From Pseudomonas paralcaligenes (GTDB taxonomy: Bacteria; Pseudomonadota; Gammaproteobacteria; Pseudomonadales; Pseudomonadaceae): a stretch of 64,000 bases of DNA. Under the pieces are notes generated by a model. The model saw nothing but the letters and a program-made list of their open reading frames with translations, did not search any database and was not told where the DNA came from. Numbering within the stretch: the first letter of the stretch is position 1; every line of letters starts with the position of its first letter. Below, piece by piece: positions 36,784-48,290 of this stretch. The stretch spans positions 62,001-126,000 of the forward strand of contig NZ_BPFX01000001.1 of assembly GCF_019655855.1 (NCBI RefSeq), given 5' to 3'. Made by a program: the position numbers and the translations under genes.

Positions 36784-36859
36784 CGTCGCTCCCGCGAAGG
36801 CGGGAGCCCAGCCAGACCAGCCATGGTTTACCTGGGTCCCCGCCTTCGCGGGGATGACG
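36784..36859. repeat. Long inverted repeat element in the lldP-lldD gap, copy A
   Basis: Left arm starts CGTCGCTCCCGCGAAGGCGG and right arm, read on the other strand, starts CGTCATCCCCGCGAAGGCGG; both end CCAG. The arms are about 28 bases and each contains its own small palindrome (CCCGCGAAGGCGGG). A related element lies at 46435-46515. Elements of this sequence are dispersed in many proteobacterial genomes. Confidence 0.75.
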
Positions 36860-36911
36860 CTGGAAGAGGCGAACCGCCGCACACTGACAAGCACACCACG
36901 ATGAGACGCCC

Positions 36912-38057
36912 ATGATCATTTCAGCCTCCACCGACTACCGTGCCGCCGCGCAACGCAAGCTGCCGCCGTTCCTGTTCCACTACATCGACGGCGGCGCCTA
37001 CGCCGAGTACACGATGCGGCGCAACGTCGAGGACCTGGCCGGCATCGCCCTGCGCCAGCGCGTGCTGAAGAACATGTCCGAGCTGAGCCTGGAAACCGAG
37101 CTGTTCGGCGAGAAGCTGGCCATGCCGGTGGCCCTGGCCCCGGTCGGCCTGACCGGCATGTACGCCCGCCGTGGCGAGGTGCAGGCGGCCAAGGCGGCGG
37201 CGGCCAAGGGTATTCCCTTCACCCTGTCCACCGTCTCGGTCTGCCCGATCGAGGAAGTGGCACCGGCCATCGACCGGCCCATGTGGTTCCAGCTCTACGT
37301 GCTGAAAGACCGCGGCTTCATGCGCAACGCCCTGGAGCGGGCCAAGGCCGCCGGCGTCACCACCCTGGTGTTCACCGTCGACATGCCCACCCCCGGCGCG
37401 CGCTACCGCGACGCCCATTCCGGCATGAGCGGCCCCAACGCGCCGCTGCGGCGCATGCTACAGGCCGTCACCCACCCGACCTGGGCCTGGGACGTGGGCC
37501 TGCTGGGCAAGCCGCATGACCTCGGCAACATCTCCACCTACCGTGGCAATCCCACCGGCCTGGCCGACTACATCGGCTGGCTCGGCGCCAACTTCGACCC
37601 GTCGATCTCCTGGAAGGACCTGGAGTGGATTCGCGAGTTCTGGGAAGGCCCGATGGTGATCAAGGGCATCCTCGATCCGGAAGACGCCCGCGACGCGGTG
37701 AAATTCGGCGCCGACGGCATCGTCGTGTCCAACCACGGCGGCCGCCAGCTCGACGGCGTGCTGTCCAGCGCCCGCGCCCTGCCGGCCATCGCCGACGCGG
37801 TGAAGGGCGAGCTGAAGATCCTCGCCGACTCCGGCATCCGCACCGGCCTCGACGTGGTGCGCATGCTCGCCCTCGGCGCCGACGGCGTAATGCTCGGCCG
37901 CGCCTTCGTCTACGCCCTGGCCGCCGCCGGCGGTGCCGGCGTGGGCAACCTGCTCGACCTGTTCGAGAAGGAGATGCGCGTGGCCATGGTCCTGACCGGC
38001 GCCAAGTCGATCGCGGATATCAGCCGCGACTCGCTGGTGCGTGAACAGGGCGTCTGA
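36912..38057 (+). CDS. lldD: L-lactate dehydrogenase (FMN, quinone-linked)
   Basis: 381 residues. Oxidises L-lactate to pyruvate at the inner membrane and passes electrons to quinones. FMN-dependent alpha-hydroxyacid dehydrogenase fold: [35 protein letters not shown], catalytic His and Arg in [16 protein letters not shown] loop [20 protein letters not shown]. Start after TGAGACGCCC; the ribosome site is weak, perhaps relying on the preceding gene. Confidence 0.97.
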   Translation: MIISASTDYRAAAQRKLPPFLFHYIDGGAYAEYTMRRNVEDLAGIALRQRVLKNMSELSLETELFGEKLAMPVALAPVGLTGMYARRGEVQAAKAAAAKGIPFTLSTVSVCPIEEVAPAIDRPMWFQLYVLKDRGFMRNALERAKAAGVTTLVFTVDMPTPGARYRDAHSGMSGPNAPLRRMLQAVTHPTWAWDVGLLGKPHDLGNISTYRGNPTGLADYIGWLGANFDPSISWKDLEWIREFWEGPMVIKGILDPEDARDAVKFGADGIVVSNHGGRQLDGVLSSARALPAIADAVKGELKILADSGIRTGLDVVRMLALGADGVMLGRAFVYALAAAGGAGVGNLLDLFEKEMRVAMVLTGAKSIADISRDSLVREQGV

Positions 38058-38216
38058 CGCCCAGCCTTCCACGCCCTACCCGGGCGCGGAAACGCTGCCG
38101 GCGCACACCCGCGCCGCAGCGCAGCCAGGCGGGCAAGCCCGTCCGGTGTAGCCGACAATAACAAGCAGGGCCGCCACAAGCGGCCCGCACCTACCGTGAT
38201 CGTCAATGGAGCACGC

Positions 38217-41033
<2,817 letters not shown>

Positions 41034-41236
41034 GGCCGTCCGCAAGAAAAGGTGAACCCCGGCGCGACGGTAAAAGTCCATCGATCAGGGCCCGAGGCAA
41101 CGGGCCCCTTGTCATCCCGGAAGCGCTGGCTCGCCACGCGCCGCCCCGACAGGGCGCTCGTCGCGACCGGACTGCCCGCTTCGCCGAACCGCGAGCGAGC
41201 CACCGGGCCCCAATAGGACGGAAGAGGACCACCTCA

Positions 41237-41512
41237 ATGAAACGTACTGCCCTGCTCTTTTCCTGCGCCCTGATGGCCGCGCCGGTGTTCGCCAACGACC
41301 TGTGCACCGTCAACCTGCAGAAGCTGGATGACGCCGTCACCACCAAGGCGACCCTGACCGATCCGCTGAAAACCCAGGTCGAAGACCTGCACAAGAAGGC
41401 CAAGGACGATCAGGCCGCCGGCAGGACCGAAGACTGCGCCTCCAATGCCGACCAGGCGCTGATGCTGCTGCAGAAGGCCGACTCGGGCGGCGAAGGCGGC
41501 GGCGCCAACTGA
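41237..41512 (+). CDS. Small exported protein, family unknown (paralogue 1)
   Basis: 91 residues. Signal peptide MKRTALLFSCALMAAPVFA, then a small helical mature part with two Cys (NDLCTVNLQKLDD and GRTEDCASNADQALMLLQKA) that may form a disulfide, and a Gly-rich tail. The next gene codes for a protein of the same plan, including QALxLLQ near the end. I do not recognise the family. 203 bases after dld, so it may have its own promoter. Confidence 0.75.
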   Translation: MKRTALLFSCALMAAPVFANDLCTVNLQKLDDAVTTKATLTDPLKTQVEDLHKKAKDDQAAGRTEDCASNADQALMLLQKADSGGEGGGAN

Positions 41513-41598
41513 TGTGCGCCGGCGGGGCCTCCGGGCTCCGCCGTTACCCGCTCCAGCCCCGCCTATACTCAGGCCTCCACCATCCTTGGAGGTCGATC

Positions 41599-41844
41599 AT
41601 GCGCCACACCGCCATCCTGCTCGCCGCCCTGCTGCTGAGCACCCCGCTCCATGCCATGCACTGCCCCCAGGAAATGGCCAGGATCGATCAACTGCTCAAG
41701 ACCGAACCGCCCGCCGACCCCGAGGTACTGGCGGAAGTACAGCGCCTGCGCGCCGAGGGAGAGGAACTGCATCAGGCCGGCAACCACGAGGAATCGGTGA
41801 AGGTGCTGGAGCAGGCGCTCAACCTCCTCCAGGCCAGCGAGTAG
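41599..41844 (+). CDS. Small exported protein, family unknown (paralogue 2)
   Basis: 81 residues. Signal peptide MRHTAILLAALLLSTPLHA, then MHCPQEMARIDQLLKTEPPA and a helical hairpin ending EQALNLLQASE. It resembles the preceding protein in size, helix pattern and C-terminal motif. Good ribosome site (GGAGG, 8 bases). Its stop codon is directly against the stop of the convergent sensor kinase gene, with no base between. Confidence 0.78.
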   Translation: MRHTAILLAALLLSTPLHAMHCPQEMARIDQLLKTEPPADPEVLAEVQRLRAEGEELHQAGNHEESVKVLEQALNLLQASE

Positions 41845-44757
41845 TCAGCCCTGCCGGCCGAGCAGCGACAGCACCAGCTGGCGTAGCTGCTGGAGATCGA
41901 CGGGCTTGAGCAGGCAGGCCTGCGCGCCCTTGGCGCGGGCTTCCGCCAGCAGTTCCTCGTCGACCGCCGCGCTCACCACCAGCACCGGCACATCGGCCAG
42001 GCGCGGATCACCGCGCATGTGGGCTACTACCTCCAGGCCATTGCCGTCCGGCAGGTCCAGGTCCAGCAGCACCAGCGCCGGGGTCTGCTCGGCCAGCAGC
42101 AGCAACGCGCGGCGCACCGAGCCCGCCCCGTCGACCACGGCCATTTCCCGCAGCCCCTCCTGCAGCACCTTCATGCAGGCCGGATGGTCCTCGACACAGA
42201 GCAGCCGGGCCAGGGGCCGCTGCGGCGGCGGTTCCGCAGTGCTTTCGCTGCCTCCTTCGACCGGCGGTTCGGCCGCGCTGGGCAACTCGATCCAGAAACG
42301 GCTGCCCATGCCCGCCTCGCTGGTGACGCCCATCTCGCCGCCCATCAGCTCGGCCAGCTCGCGGCACAGCACCAGGCCGATACCGGTGCCGGGAATGCTG
42401 GAGTTCTCCCGTCCCAGGCGCTGGAACGGCTGGAACAATTGCGACTGCTGCTCGGCATCGAGCCCCGAACCGCTGTCGTCGACCCACAGCCGCACCCCGC
42501 CGGAGCGCACCTCGTAGCCCAGCCGGATCAGGCCCTGCGGACTGTTGTACTTGATCGCGTTGGACAGCAGGTTGAGCAGCACCTGGCGCAGGCGCCGCGG
42601 ATCGGCCATGACGAACAGCGGCGGGTTCGCCTCGGCCTGCACCTGCAGCTGCAGGCGGCGCTGCTGCACCTCCGGCTGGATCAGCTCCGCGCAGCCGCGC
42701 AGCAGCGGCCCGATATCCACCGGCTGCAGCTGTAGTTGCTGCTGGCGGCTCTCGATGCTGGACAGGTCGAGGATGTCGTCCACCAGCGAGGTCAGATGGC
42801 GGCTGGCGAGGACGATCTCCCGCGCGTACTCCACCTCCTGGTTGCGCTCGGGTCGGTCCTGGGCCTCCAGCTCGATCAGCTGGGCGAAACCGTGGATAGC
42901 GTTGAGCGGCGTGCGCAGTTCGTGACTCATGCTGGACAGGAAGCGGCTCTTGGCCTGGCTGGCCGCCTGGGCCTCCAGGCTGGTGCGACGCAGCTCATCC
43001 TGCACCTGCTTGAGCCGGGTGATGTCGACATGCGTGCCCGCCGCCCGCATCGCACGACCTTCGGCGTCGCGCTCGATTACCTTGCCGCGGCTCAGCAGCC
43101 AGGTGTAGCGGCCCTGGGCATCGGCATAGCGGTATTCGGCTTCGAAGAAATCCACTGCCCCCTCGTCGGCCATGCTCAGCCTCAGGTGGCGCACCCGGGG
43201 CAGGTCGTCAGGGTGGACGCGCAGATTGAATTCGGCGAAGGGCATGCAGTCGGTGGGCAATCCGAAGCGACGCACGAAGCGGTCGCTGATGCGGATGCTG
43301 AGGCTGGCCGCATCGACCTCCCAGAGGCTCTCGGTGGTGCTCTCGAGCACCAGCTCCAGGGTGCGCTGGGCATGCCGGCGGCTCTCGTCACTGGCCTGCA
43401 ACTGGCGGCCGGTCTGCTCCACTTCCACCGCCATCTCGGCCATTTCGGCGATCACCGTCGGCGGGGCCGCCGGCTTGTAGTCGCCCACCGCCAGACTGCG
43501 CATCATGCCGACGATACCGGTGATGGGCTGGGCCAGCTCGTCGCTCAAGCGCCGCGAGCGCAGCCACATCCAGGTGCCGAACAGCAGGTAGAAAAACACC
43601 AGGCCGGCGATCAGCAGGTAGCCAATGATCTGGTACTGCTCGGCCAAACGGTTGGTCTCGCTGAAGATGTTCGCCTCGTCCACCACCAGCATCAGGCGCC
43701 AGCCGGTCTGCGGAATCTCGCTCCAGGCCATCAGCTGGCCGCGCCCGCCAAGCTGCACCTCGACGACACCATGGGGCCGGGTTGCCATGATGTCGAGCAG
43801 CGGCCGCAGCCCTTCCTGCCGGTCCAGCTTGAAGTCGGCGGGTTTGAGCACCTCGCGGCTGACGGCCTCGGCGTAGGAATAGCTGGTCAGCTCGCGCAGG
43901 CCGAAATCCTTCTCGCCCGCGGCGGGCAGCGCCATGATCGCGTTGTCGCGCCCCACCAGCAGCGCATACCCCTGCCAGGGCACCTGCAGGTTGCCGATCT
44001 CGGCGAGCATCTGGCCCACCGTAACGTCCAGGCCGGCGACGCCCTCGAGGAAGTCGCCGCGGTAGACCGGGGCGATGGCGGACATCATCCAGCCCTGGCC
44101 CGCCGGGTCGAGGTAGACCTCGGTCCATACCGGGCGCCGCTCGGGATTGTGTCGGGCGTCGGCCAGGTAATAGAAGTTGTACTTCGGGATGTCCATGTCG
44201 TGCGGGTACTGCTGCAGCACGTCGAAGTAGGGATAGATGCGGTTGTAGCTGTCCCAGCTGTTGAAGTAGACCGCCGCCACCAACGGGTCGGCCTGGCGGA
44301 TCGAACGCATCAGCGAATCCACCCGCGACAGGCGCAGGGCCTTCTCGCGGTCCTGGCCGGCGGTCCTGGCGGAATAGAAGGAGGCGGCGCGACCGTCGTC
44401 GCTGCGGCTGTAGAACACCCCCTCCGGCGTACTGGTATGGCGCCGGCGTTCCAGTTCGTCCGGCTCGTAGCGCTGGTCGCCCAGCGCCTCGGCCACGGCA
44501 TCTTGGTAGATGCCCACCTGAGTCTCGATGGCGCGCAGGCGGCCATCTATCACCTGCCCTTCCCGGCGCACGGCGCTGCCCAGATCCTGCAGGGCGCTGG
44601 TCTGCAGGTAGCCGACCTGGGACTCGCGGATGGATTCGTTGGTGTAGAGATAGACGCCGATCAGTACCGACTCCACCAGCACCAGCGGAATCAGCGAACT
44701 CTGCAGGAAGGCCCGCCAGATCCAGCGGCGCAAGGGCTTGAGCGGTGCGGTCGGCAT
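41845..44757 (-). CDS. Hybrid sensor histidine kinase (dCache-PAS-HisKA-HATPase-REC)
   Basis: 970 residues. Membrane segment (about 21-38), a large periplasmic dCache-like sensor domain (about 45-365, including PVWTEVYLDPAGQGWMMS), second membrane segment (about 377-399), PAS (about 465-585), HisKA with phospho-His at 612 (SHELRTPLN), HATPase with N, G1 and G2 boxes (NLLSNAIKYNS, DDSGSGL, GTGIGL), and a C-terminal receiver (from about 862; Asp in LLDLDLPDGNG). Ligand unknown; dCache domains often bind amino acids or organic acids. No partner regulator lies beside it. Start ATG at 44757, ribosome site GAGGA. Confidence 0.93.
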   Translation of the reverse strand: MPTAPLKPLRRWIWRAFLQSSLIPLVLVESVLIGVYLYTNESIRESQVGYLQTSALQDLGSAVRREGQVIDGRLRAIETQVGIYQDAVAEALGDQRYEPDELERRRHTSTPEGVFYSRSDDGRAASFYSARTAGQDREKALRLSRVDSLMRSIRQADPLVAAVYFNSWDSYNRIYPYFDVLQQYPHDMDIPKYNFYYLADARHNPERRPVWTEVYLDPAGQGWMMSAIAPVYRGDFLEGVAGLDVTVGQMLAEIGNLQVPWQGYALLVGRDNAIMALPAAGEKDFGLRELTSYSYAEAVSREVLKPADFKLDRQEGLRPLLDIMATRPHGVVEVQLGGRGQLMAWSEIPQTGWRLMLVVDEANIFSETNRLAEQYQIIGYLLIAGLVFFYLLFGTWMWLRSRRLSDELAQPITGIVGMMRSLAVGDYKPAAPPTVIAEMAEMAVEVEQTGRQLQASDESRRHAQRTLELVLESTTESLWEVDAASLSIRISDRFVRRFGLPTDCMPFAEFNLRVHPDDLPRVRHLRLSMADEGAVDFFEAEYRYADAQGRYTWLLSRGKVIERDAEGRAMRAAGTHVDITRLKQVQDELRRTSLEAQAASQAKSRFLSSMSHELRTPLNAIHGFAQLIELEAQDRPERNQEVEYAREIVLASRHLTSLVDDILDLSSIESRQQQLQLQPVDIGPLLRGCAELIQPEVQQRRLQLQVQAEANPPLFVMADPRRLRQVLLNLLSNAIKYNSPQGLIRLGYEVRSGGVRLWVDDSGSGLDAEQQSQLFQPFQRLGRENSSIPGTGIGLVLCRELAELMGGEMGVTSEAGMGSRFWIELPSAAEPPVEGGSESTAEPPPQRPLARLLCVEDHPACMKVLQEGLREMAVVDGAGSVRRALLLLAEQTPALVLLDLDLPDGNGLEVVAHMRGDPRLADVPVLVVSAAVDEELLAEARAKGAQACLLKPVDLQQLRQLVLSLLGRQG

Positions 44758-44901
44758 CCGTCGTCCTCTAAATCTGCTCAGATGTGGATGGCACGGGCTC
44801 GACGAGCGACGGTGCCGGTCGGGCATTGTAGCGGCAGCCGGTGGTCGACGCTGATGAACCTTTGCCGTACACTGCGCGTCCAACCTCGCAAGACCCGTTC
44901 T

Positions 44902-45258
44902 GGGGCCGATTAGGATTCGACGCCGGTAGCAAAACTTGAGGGGCATGCCGAGTAGGTGACAGTTCTCGTAAATCCGCTGCCACAACTTCATAGTTGCCAA
45001 CGACGACAACTACGCTCTGGCCGCCTAAGGGCGCCAGCTGACCCTAGGGGATGCCTGTAAACCCGAAGATTTGGTCAGTCAGATAGAACAGGATCGCCGC
45101 CAAGCTCGCTGCAGGTGTAACGGCTAAAACTCATGCAGCTCGCTCCAAGCGCCCTGCCACTCGGGCCGCACGGAGTTAACTCAGTAGAGATGGCTAAGCA
45201 TGTAGAACCGATAGCGGAGAGCTGGCGGACGGGGGTTCAAATCCCCCCGGCTCCACCA
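44902..45258 (+). ncRNA. ssrA: Transfer-messenger RNA (tmRNA)
   Basis: 357 nt. The 5' end GGGGCCG pairs with the 3' end CGGCTCC before encoded CCA, making the tRNA-Ala-like acceptor with the usual GATTAGGATTCGACG start. The tag frame at 44996-45028 codes for ANDDNYALAA followed by TAA, the P. aeruginosa type. The T arm GGGGGTTCAAATCCCCCC is the usual integration target. Works with SmpB (33437-33919) to free stalled ribosomes. Confidence 0.97.
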
Positions 45259-45297
45259 AACCAGAACAGCATAAGCCCTTGATTTTCCTAGAGAAGA

Positions 45298-45510
45298 TCA
45301 GGGGCTTTTGCTTTCCAGCCCCATCGAATGCTCCGAAAGTGTCACGCCTGCCAACGGACTCAGTTTCACTGCTTCCGCCAGATGCTCTAGAGCCAGGTGC
45401 GCGTAGCGCATGGTCATAGCCAGGCTGGAGTGCCCCAGGATTTTCAGCAGGGTGAGGACGTTCCCACCGTTCTGAGATGAAGTGGCTGGCTAAGGTGGCC
45501 GTAGGGCATG
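45298..45510 (-). pseudogene. Tyrosine integrase relic at the ssrA 3' end
   Basis: The minus strand codes, without a start, for an uninterrupted integrase C-terminus: NGGNVLTLLKILGHSSLAM then TMRYAHLALEHL, containing the catalytic His (LGHSS) and nucleophile Tyr (RYAHL), ending at a TGA (45298-45300). Upstream, in other frames, come ASHFIS (45473-45490) and HALR (45499-45510), which in an intact gene read HALRHTFASHF in one frame. One extra base at 45472 and another change near 45491-45498 break it. The stop is 39 bases from the tmRNA end. It is a remnant of an element that integrated in ssrA. Nothing certain is seen in 45511-45684. Confidence 0.85.
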
Positions 45511-45684
45511 CCCTGGTCTGTTCGGTCTTGCTGTAGATGCACAGCTGCACGCCACCATCCGCTGGTATGCCCGAACATGGTTATCGAGCCGCGTGGCCGA
45601 ATAACAGTCGCGGATGGAGGTACAACCGGCAGGCGGCCCCAGGCTATCGCTCTCGCTCAAACGCCCCTAAGGAATGCAGGCGCC

Positions 45685-46305
45685 TTATCCCTTGAATCCC
45701 TTGGCCACCAGATAGACCTCCCTCGACCGCGGCCGCGACGCCTCTGGCTTGCGTATCACCACCTTCTCGAACGAGGTGCGAACGTCCTTCAGGTATTCGT
45801 CGGAGCCTTCGCCCTGGAACACCTTGGCCACGAAGTTGCCATTGGGCTTGAGCACCTGTCGGACCATGTCGAGGACGAGTTCGACCAGGTACATAGAGGC
45901 GGCCTGGTCGGCGGCGGCGACGCCGCTGATATTGGGGGCGATGTCGGAGATGATCAGGTCGGGCTGGTTGCCATCGAGCTTGTCGAGAATCTGCTGGAAC
46001 ACGCCGTCGTCGGTGAAATCGCCCTGGATGAAGTCGACGTTGTCCAGCGGGTCCATCGGCAGGATGTCGCTGGCGATGACCCGTCCCTTCTCGCCCACGA
46101 TCCTGCCGGCCACCTGCGACCAGCCGCCGGGGGCCGAGCCAAGGTCCATGACCAGCATGCCGGGGCGCATCAGCTTGTCCTTCTCGTTCAGCTCCATCAG
46201 CTTGTAGCTGGCGCGGGAGCGCAGGCCGTCCTTCTGCGCCCGTTTGACGTAGGGGTCGTTGACGTGTTCGTTCAGCCAGCGGCTGCTGCTTTTGGAGCGT
46301 TTCAT
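45685..46305 (-). CDS. rlmE: 23S rRNA (uridine 2552-2'-O)-methyltransferase RlmE, relocated copy
   Basis: 206 residues, complete. Methylates U2552 in the A loop of 23S rRNA, a late 50S step. The catalytic KDKE set is present: Lys35 (RASYKLMEL), Asp121 (IISDIAPN), Lys161 (VAKVFQGEG) and Glu196 (RSREVYL); the SAM loop is [13 protein letters not shown] (about 53-65). It is not between yhbY and ftsH but beside ssrA and an integrase relic. The sequence seems to me further from the P. aeruginosa protein than other genes here are. Start at 46305. Confidence 0.95.
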   Translation of the reverse strand: MKRSKSSSRWLNEHVNDPYVKRAQKDGLRSRASYKLMELNEKDKLMRPGMLVMDLGSAPGGWSQVAGRIVGEKGRVIASDILPMDPLDNVDFIQGDFTDDGVFQQILDKLDGNQPDLIISDIAPNISGVAAADQAASMYLVELVLDMVRQVLKPNGNFVAKVFQGEGSDEYLKDVRTSFEKVVIRKPEASRPRSREVYLVAKGFKG

Positions 46306-46434
46306 GTGAGAGCCAGGGGACATCCAAGGTGGGAGGCGGACCAGCGCGGCAAACGCTGGACGCGAAATGGCAGCGATTATAAGCCGATAACACCGCGCAG
46401 GCTGTATCCGCCGGGCAGGCGTGCGCGCAACGCC

Positions 46435-46515
46435 CCGTCGTCCCCGCGAAGGCGGGGACCCAGGGACGCTATGTCCTGACCTGCGCATGGATTCCAGGCT
46501 GCGCGGGAATGACGG
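46435..46515. repeat. Long inverted repeat element upstream of rlmE, copy B
   Basis: Left arm CCGTCGTCCCCGCGAAGGCG...ACCCAG, right arm read on the other strand CCCGTCATTCCCGCGCAGCC...GGAAT. It is related to copy A at 36784-36859 (shared CCCCGCGAAGGCGGGGACCC). It lies in the 347-base gap between rlmE and the divergent flavoprotein gene, which shows no gene. Confidence 0.7.
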
Positions 46516-46652
46516 GATTTCCTAGGGCTTTCACCCGCTTGCCCAAGCGCGTGTCGGACCAGCCTGACAGGTCCCGGCGGCGGCGGGTACAATTCACGCC
46601 TTCCCCCTCTCAGTTGCTTCCTTTGCCGGATTCACCGGCCAGGATTACCGCC

Positions 46653-48290
46653 ATGATTCGCATCAACGAACTGTCCCTGCCCCTCGATCACTCCGCCGAC
46701 GAATTGCGCCAGGCCATCGTCAAGCGCCTGGGTATCGGCGACGCCGATCTGCTGAACTTCACCGTCTTCAAGCGCAGCTACGATGCCCGCAAGAAGAACA
46801 GCGTCATCCTGTTCATCTACATCATCGATCTGGAGGCCCGCGACGAGGCGGCCATCCTGGCGCGCTTCGCCGATGACCACAATGTGCGCCCAGCCCCGGA
46901 CACCCGCTACTACCCCGTGGGGCAGGCGCCCGCCGATCTGAGCGAGCGGCCCCTGATCGTGGGCTTTGGTCCCTGCGGACTGTTCGCTGCACTGTTGCTC
47001 GCACAGATGGGCTTCAAACCCATCGTGCTGGAGCGCGGCAAGGATGTACGCAGCCGCACCAAGGACACCTGGGCACTGTGGCGCAAGAAGGTCCTGACCC
47101 CGGAATCCAACGTACAGTTCGGCGAGGGCGGTGCCGGCCTGTTCTCGGATGGCAAGCTCTACAGCCAGATCAAGGACCCCAAGTTCTACGCTCGCAAGGT
47201 GGTGCATGAGTTCGTTCGCGCCGGCGCGCCGGAAGAGATCATGTACGTGAGCAAGCCGCACATCGGCACCTTCCGCCTCACCGGCGTGGTCGCCGCCATG
47301 CGCGAGGAAATCATCGCCCTCGGCGGCGAGGTACGCTTCGAGAGCAAGGTGACCGACCTGCTGATCGACGACGGCCAGCTCGAAGGCGTGGTGCTGGCCA
47401 GTGGCGAAACCCTCCGCAGCCGCCATGTCGTGCTCGCGCTGGGTCACAGCTCCCGCGATACCTTCCGCATGCTGCACCGCCAGGGCGTGTTCATGGAGGC
47501 CAAGCCCTTCGCCGTGGGCTTCCGCATCGAGCACCCGCAAGGCCTGATCGACGAGGCCCGGCTGGGCAAGTACGCCGGCCATCCGGAACTCGGCGCCGCC
47601 GACTACAAGCTGGTGCATCACGCCAGGAATGGTCGCGCCGTCTACAGCTTCTGCATGTGCCCCGGCGGCACGGTGGTGGCGGCCACGTCCGAGCCGGAGC
47701 GCGTCGTGACCAACGGCATGAGCCAGTACTCGCGCAACGAACGCAACGCCAATGCCGGCATCGTCGTGGGCATCAACCCCGAGCAGGACTTCCCGGGCGG
47801 CCCGCTGGCAGGCGTGGAGTTCCAGGAGCGCCTCGAATCGCGCGCCTACCAGCTGGGCGGCAGCGACTACTGCGCGCCCGCGCAACTGGTCGGCGACTTC
47901 ATCCGCGGCGTGCCGTCGAGCGAGTTCGGCGAGGTGGAGCCCTCCTACAAACCCGGCGTGCGCCTGGGCGATCTCGCGCCCTCGCTGCCGGAGTACGCGA
48001 TCGAGGCCATCCGCGAGGCGCTGCCGGCATTCGGCAAGCAGATACGCGGTTTCGACCGCGACGATGCGGTGCTCACCGGCATCGAAACCCGCACCTCTTC
48101 CCCTGTGCGCATCACCCGCGATCACGAGACCCTGCAGAGCCTCAACCTGCGCGGCCTGTACCCGGCCGGCGAGGGTGCCGGCTATGCGGGCGGCATCCTG
48201 TCGGCGGGCGTGGACGGCATCAAGGTCGCCGAGGCAGTGGCCAGGTCGCTTCTGTCCGCGGAAACGCAGAGCGACCGGGCGCCGCGCTGA
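46653..48290 (+). CDS. FAD-dependent protein of the COG2509 family
   Basis: 545 residues. N-terminal small domain (MIRINELSLPLDHSADELRQ, about 1-80), then dinucleotide-binding loop VGFGPCGLFAALLLAQMG (about 101-118), GEGGAGLFSDGKLYSQIKD, and C-terminal GLYPAGEGAGYAGGILSAG, which closes the FAD site. Uncharacterised dehydrogenase-like family; function unknown. Its TGA overlaps the ATG of the next gene (TGATG), so translation is coupled. Confidence 0.92.
   Translation: MIRINELSLPLDHSADELRQAIVKRLGIGDADLLNFTVFKRSYDARKKNSVILFIYIIDLEARDEAAILARFADDHNVRPAPDTRYYPVGQAPADLSERPLIVGFGPCGLFAALLLAQMGFKPIVLERGKDVRSRTKDTWALWRKKVLTPESNVQFGEGGAGLFSDGKLYSQIKDPKFYARKVVHEFVRAGAPEEIMYVSKPHIGTFRLTGVVAAMREEIIALGGEVRFESKVTDLLIDDGQLEGVVLASGETLRSRHVVLALGHSSRDTFRMLHRQGVFMEAKPFAVGFRIEHPQGLIDEARLGKYAGHPELGAADYKLVHHARNGRAVYSFCMCPGGTVVAATSEPERVVTNGMSQYSRNERNANAGIVVGINPEQDFPGGPLAGVEFQERLESRAYQLGGSDYCAPAQLVGDFIRGVPSSEFGEVEPSYKPGVRLGDLAPSLPEYAIEAIREALPAFGKQIRGFDRDDAVLTGIETRTSSPVRITRDHETLQSLNLRGLYPAGEGAGYAGGILSAGVDGIKVAEAVARSLLSAETQSDRAPR

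Noticed and set aside
45194..45550. A 118-residue minus-strand frame overlapping the end of ssrA
   Set aside because: It crosses the tmRNA and mixes integrase-relic frames; only the ASHFIS part has homology. Treated as part of the pseudogene.
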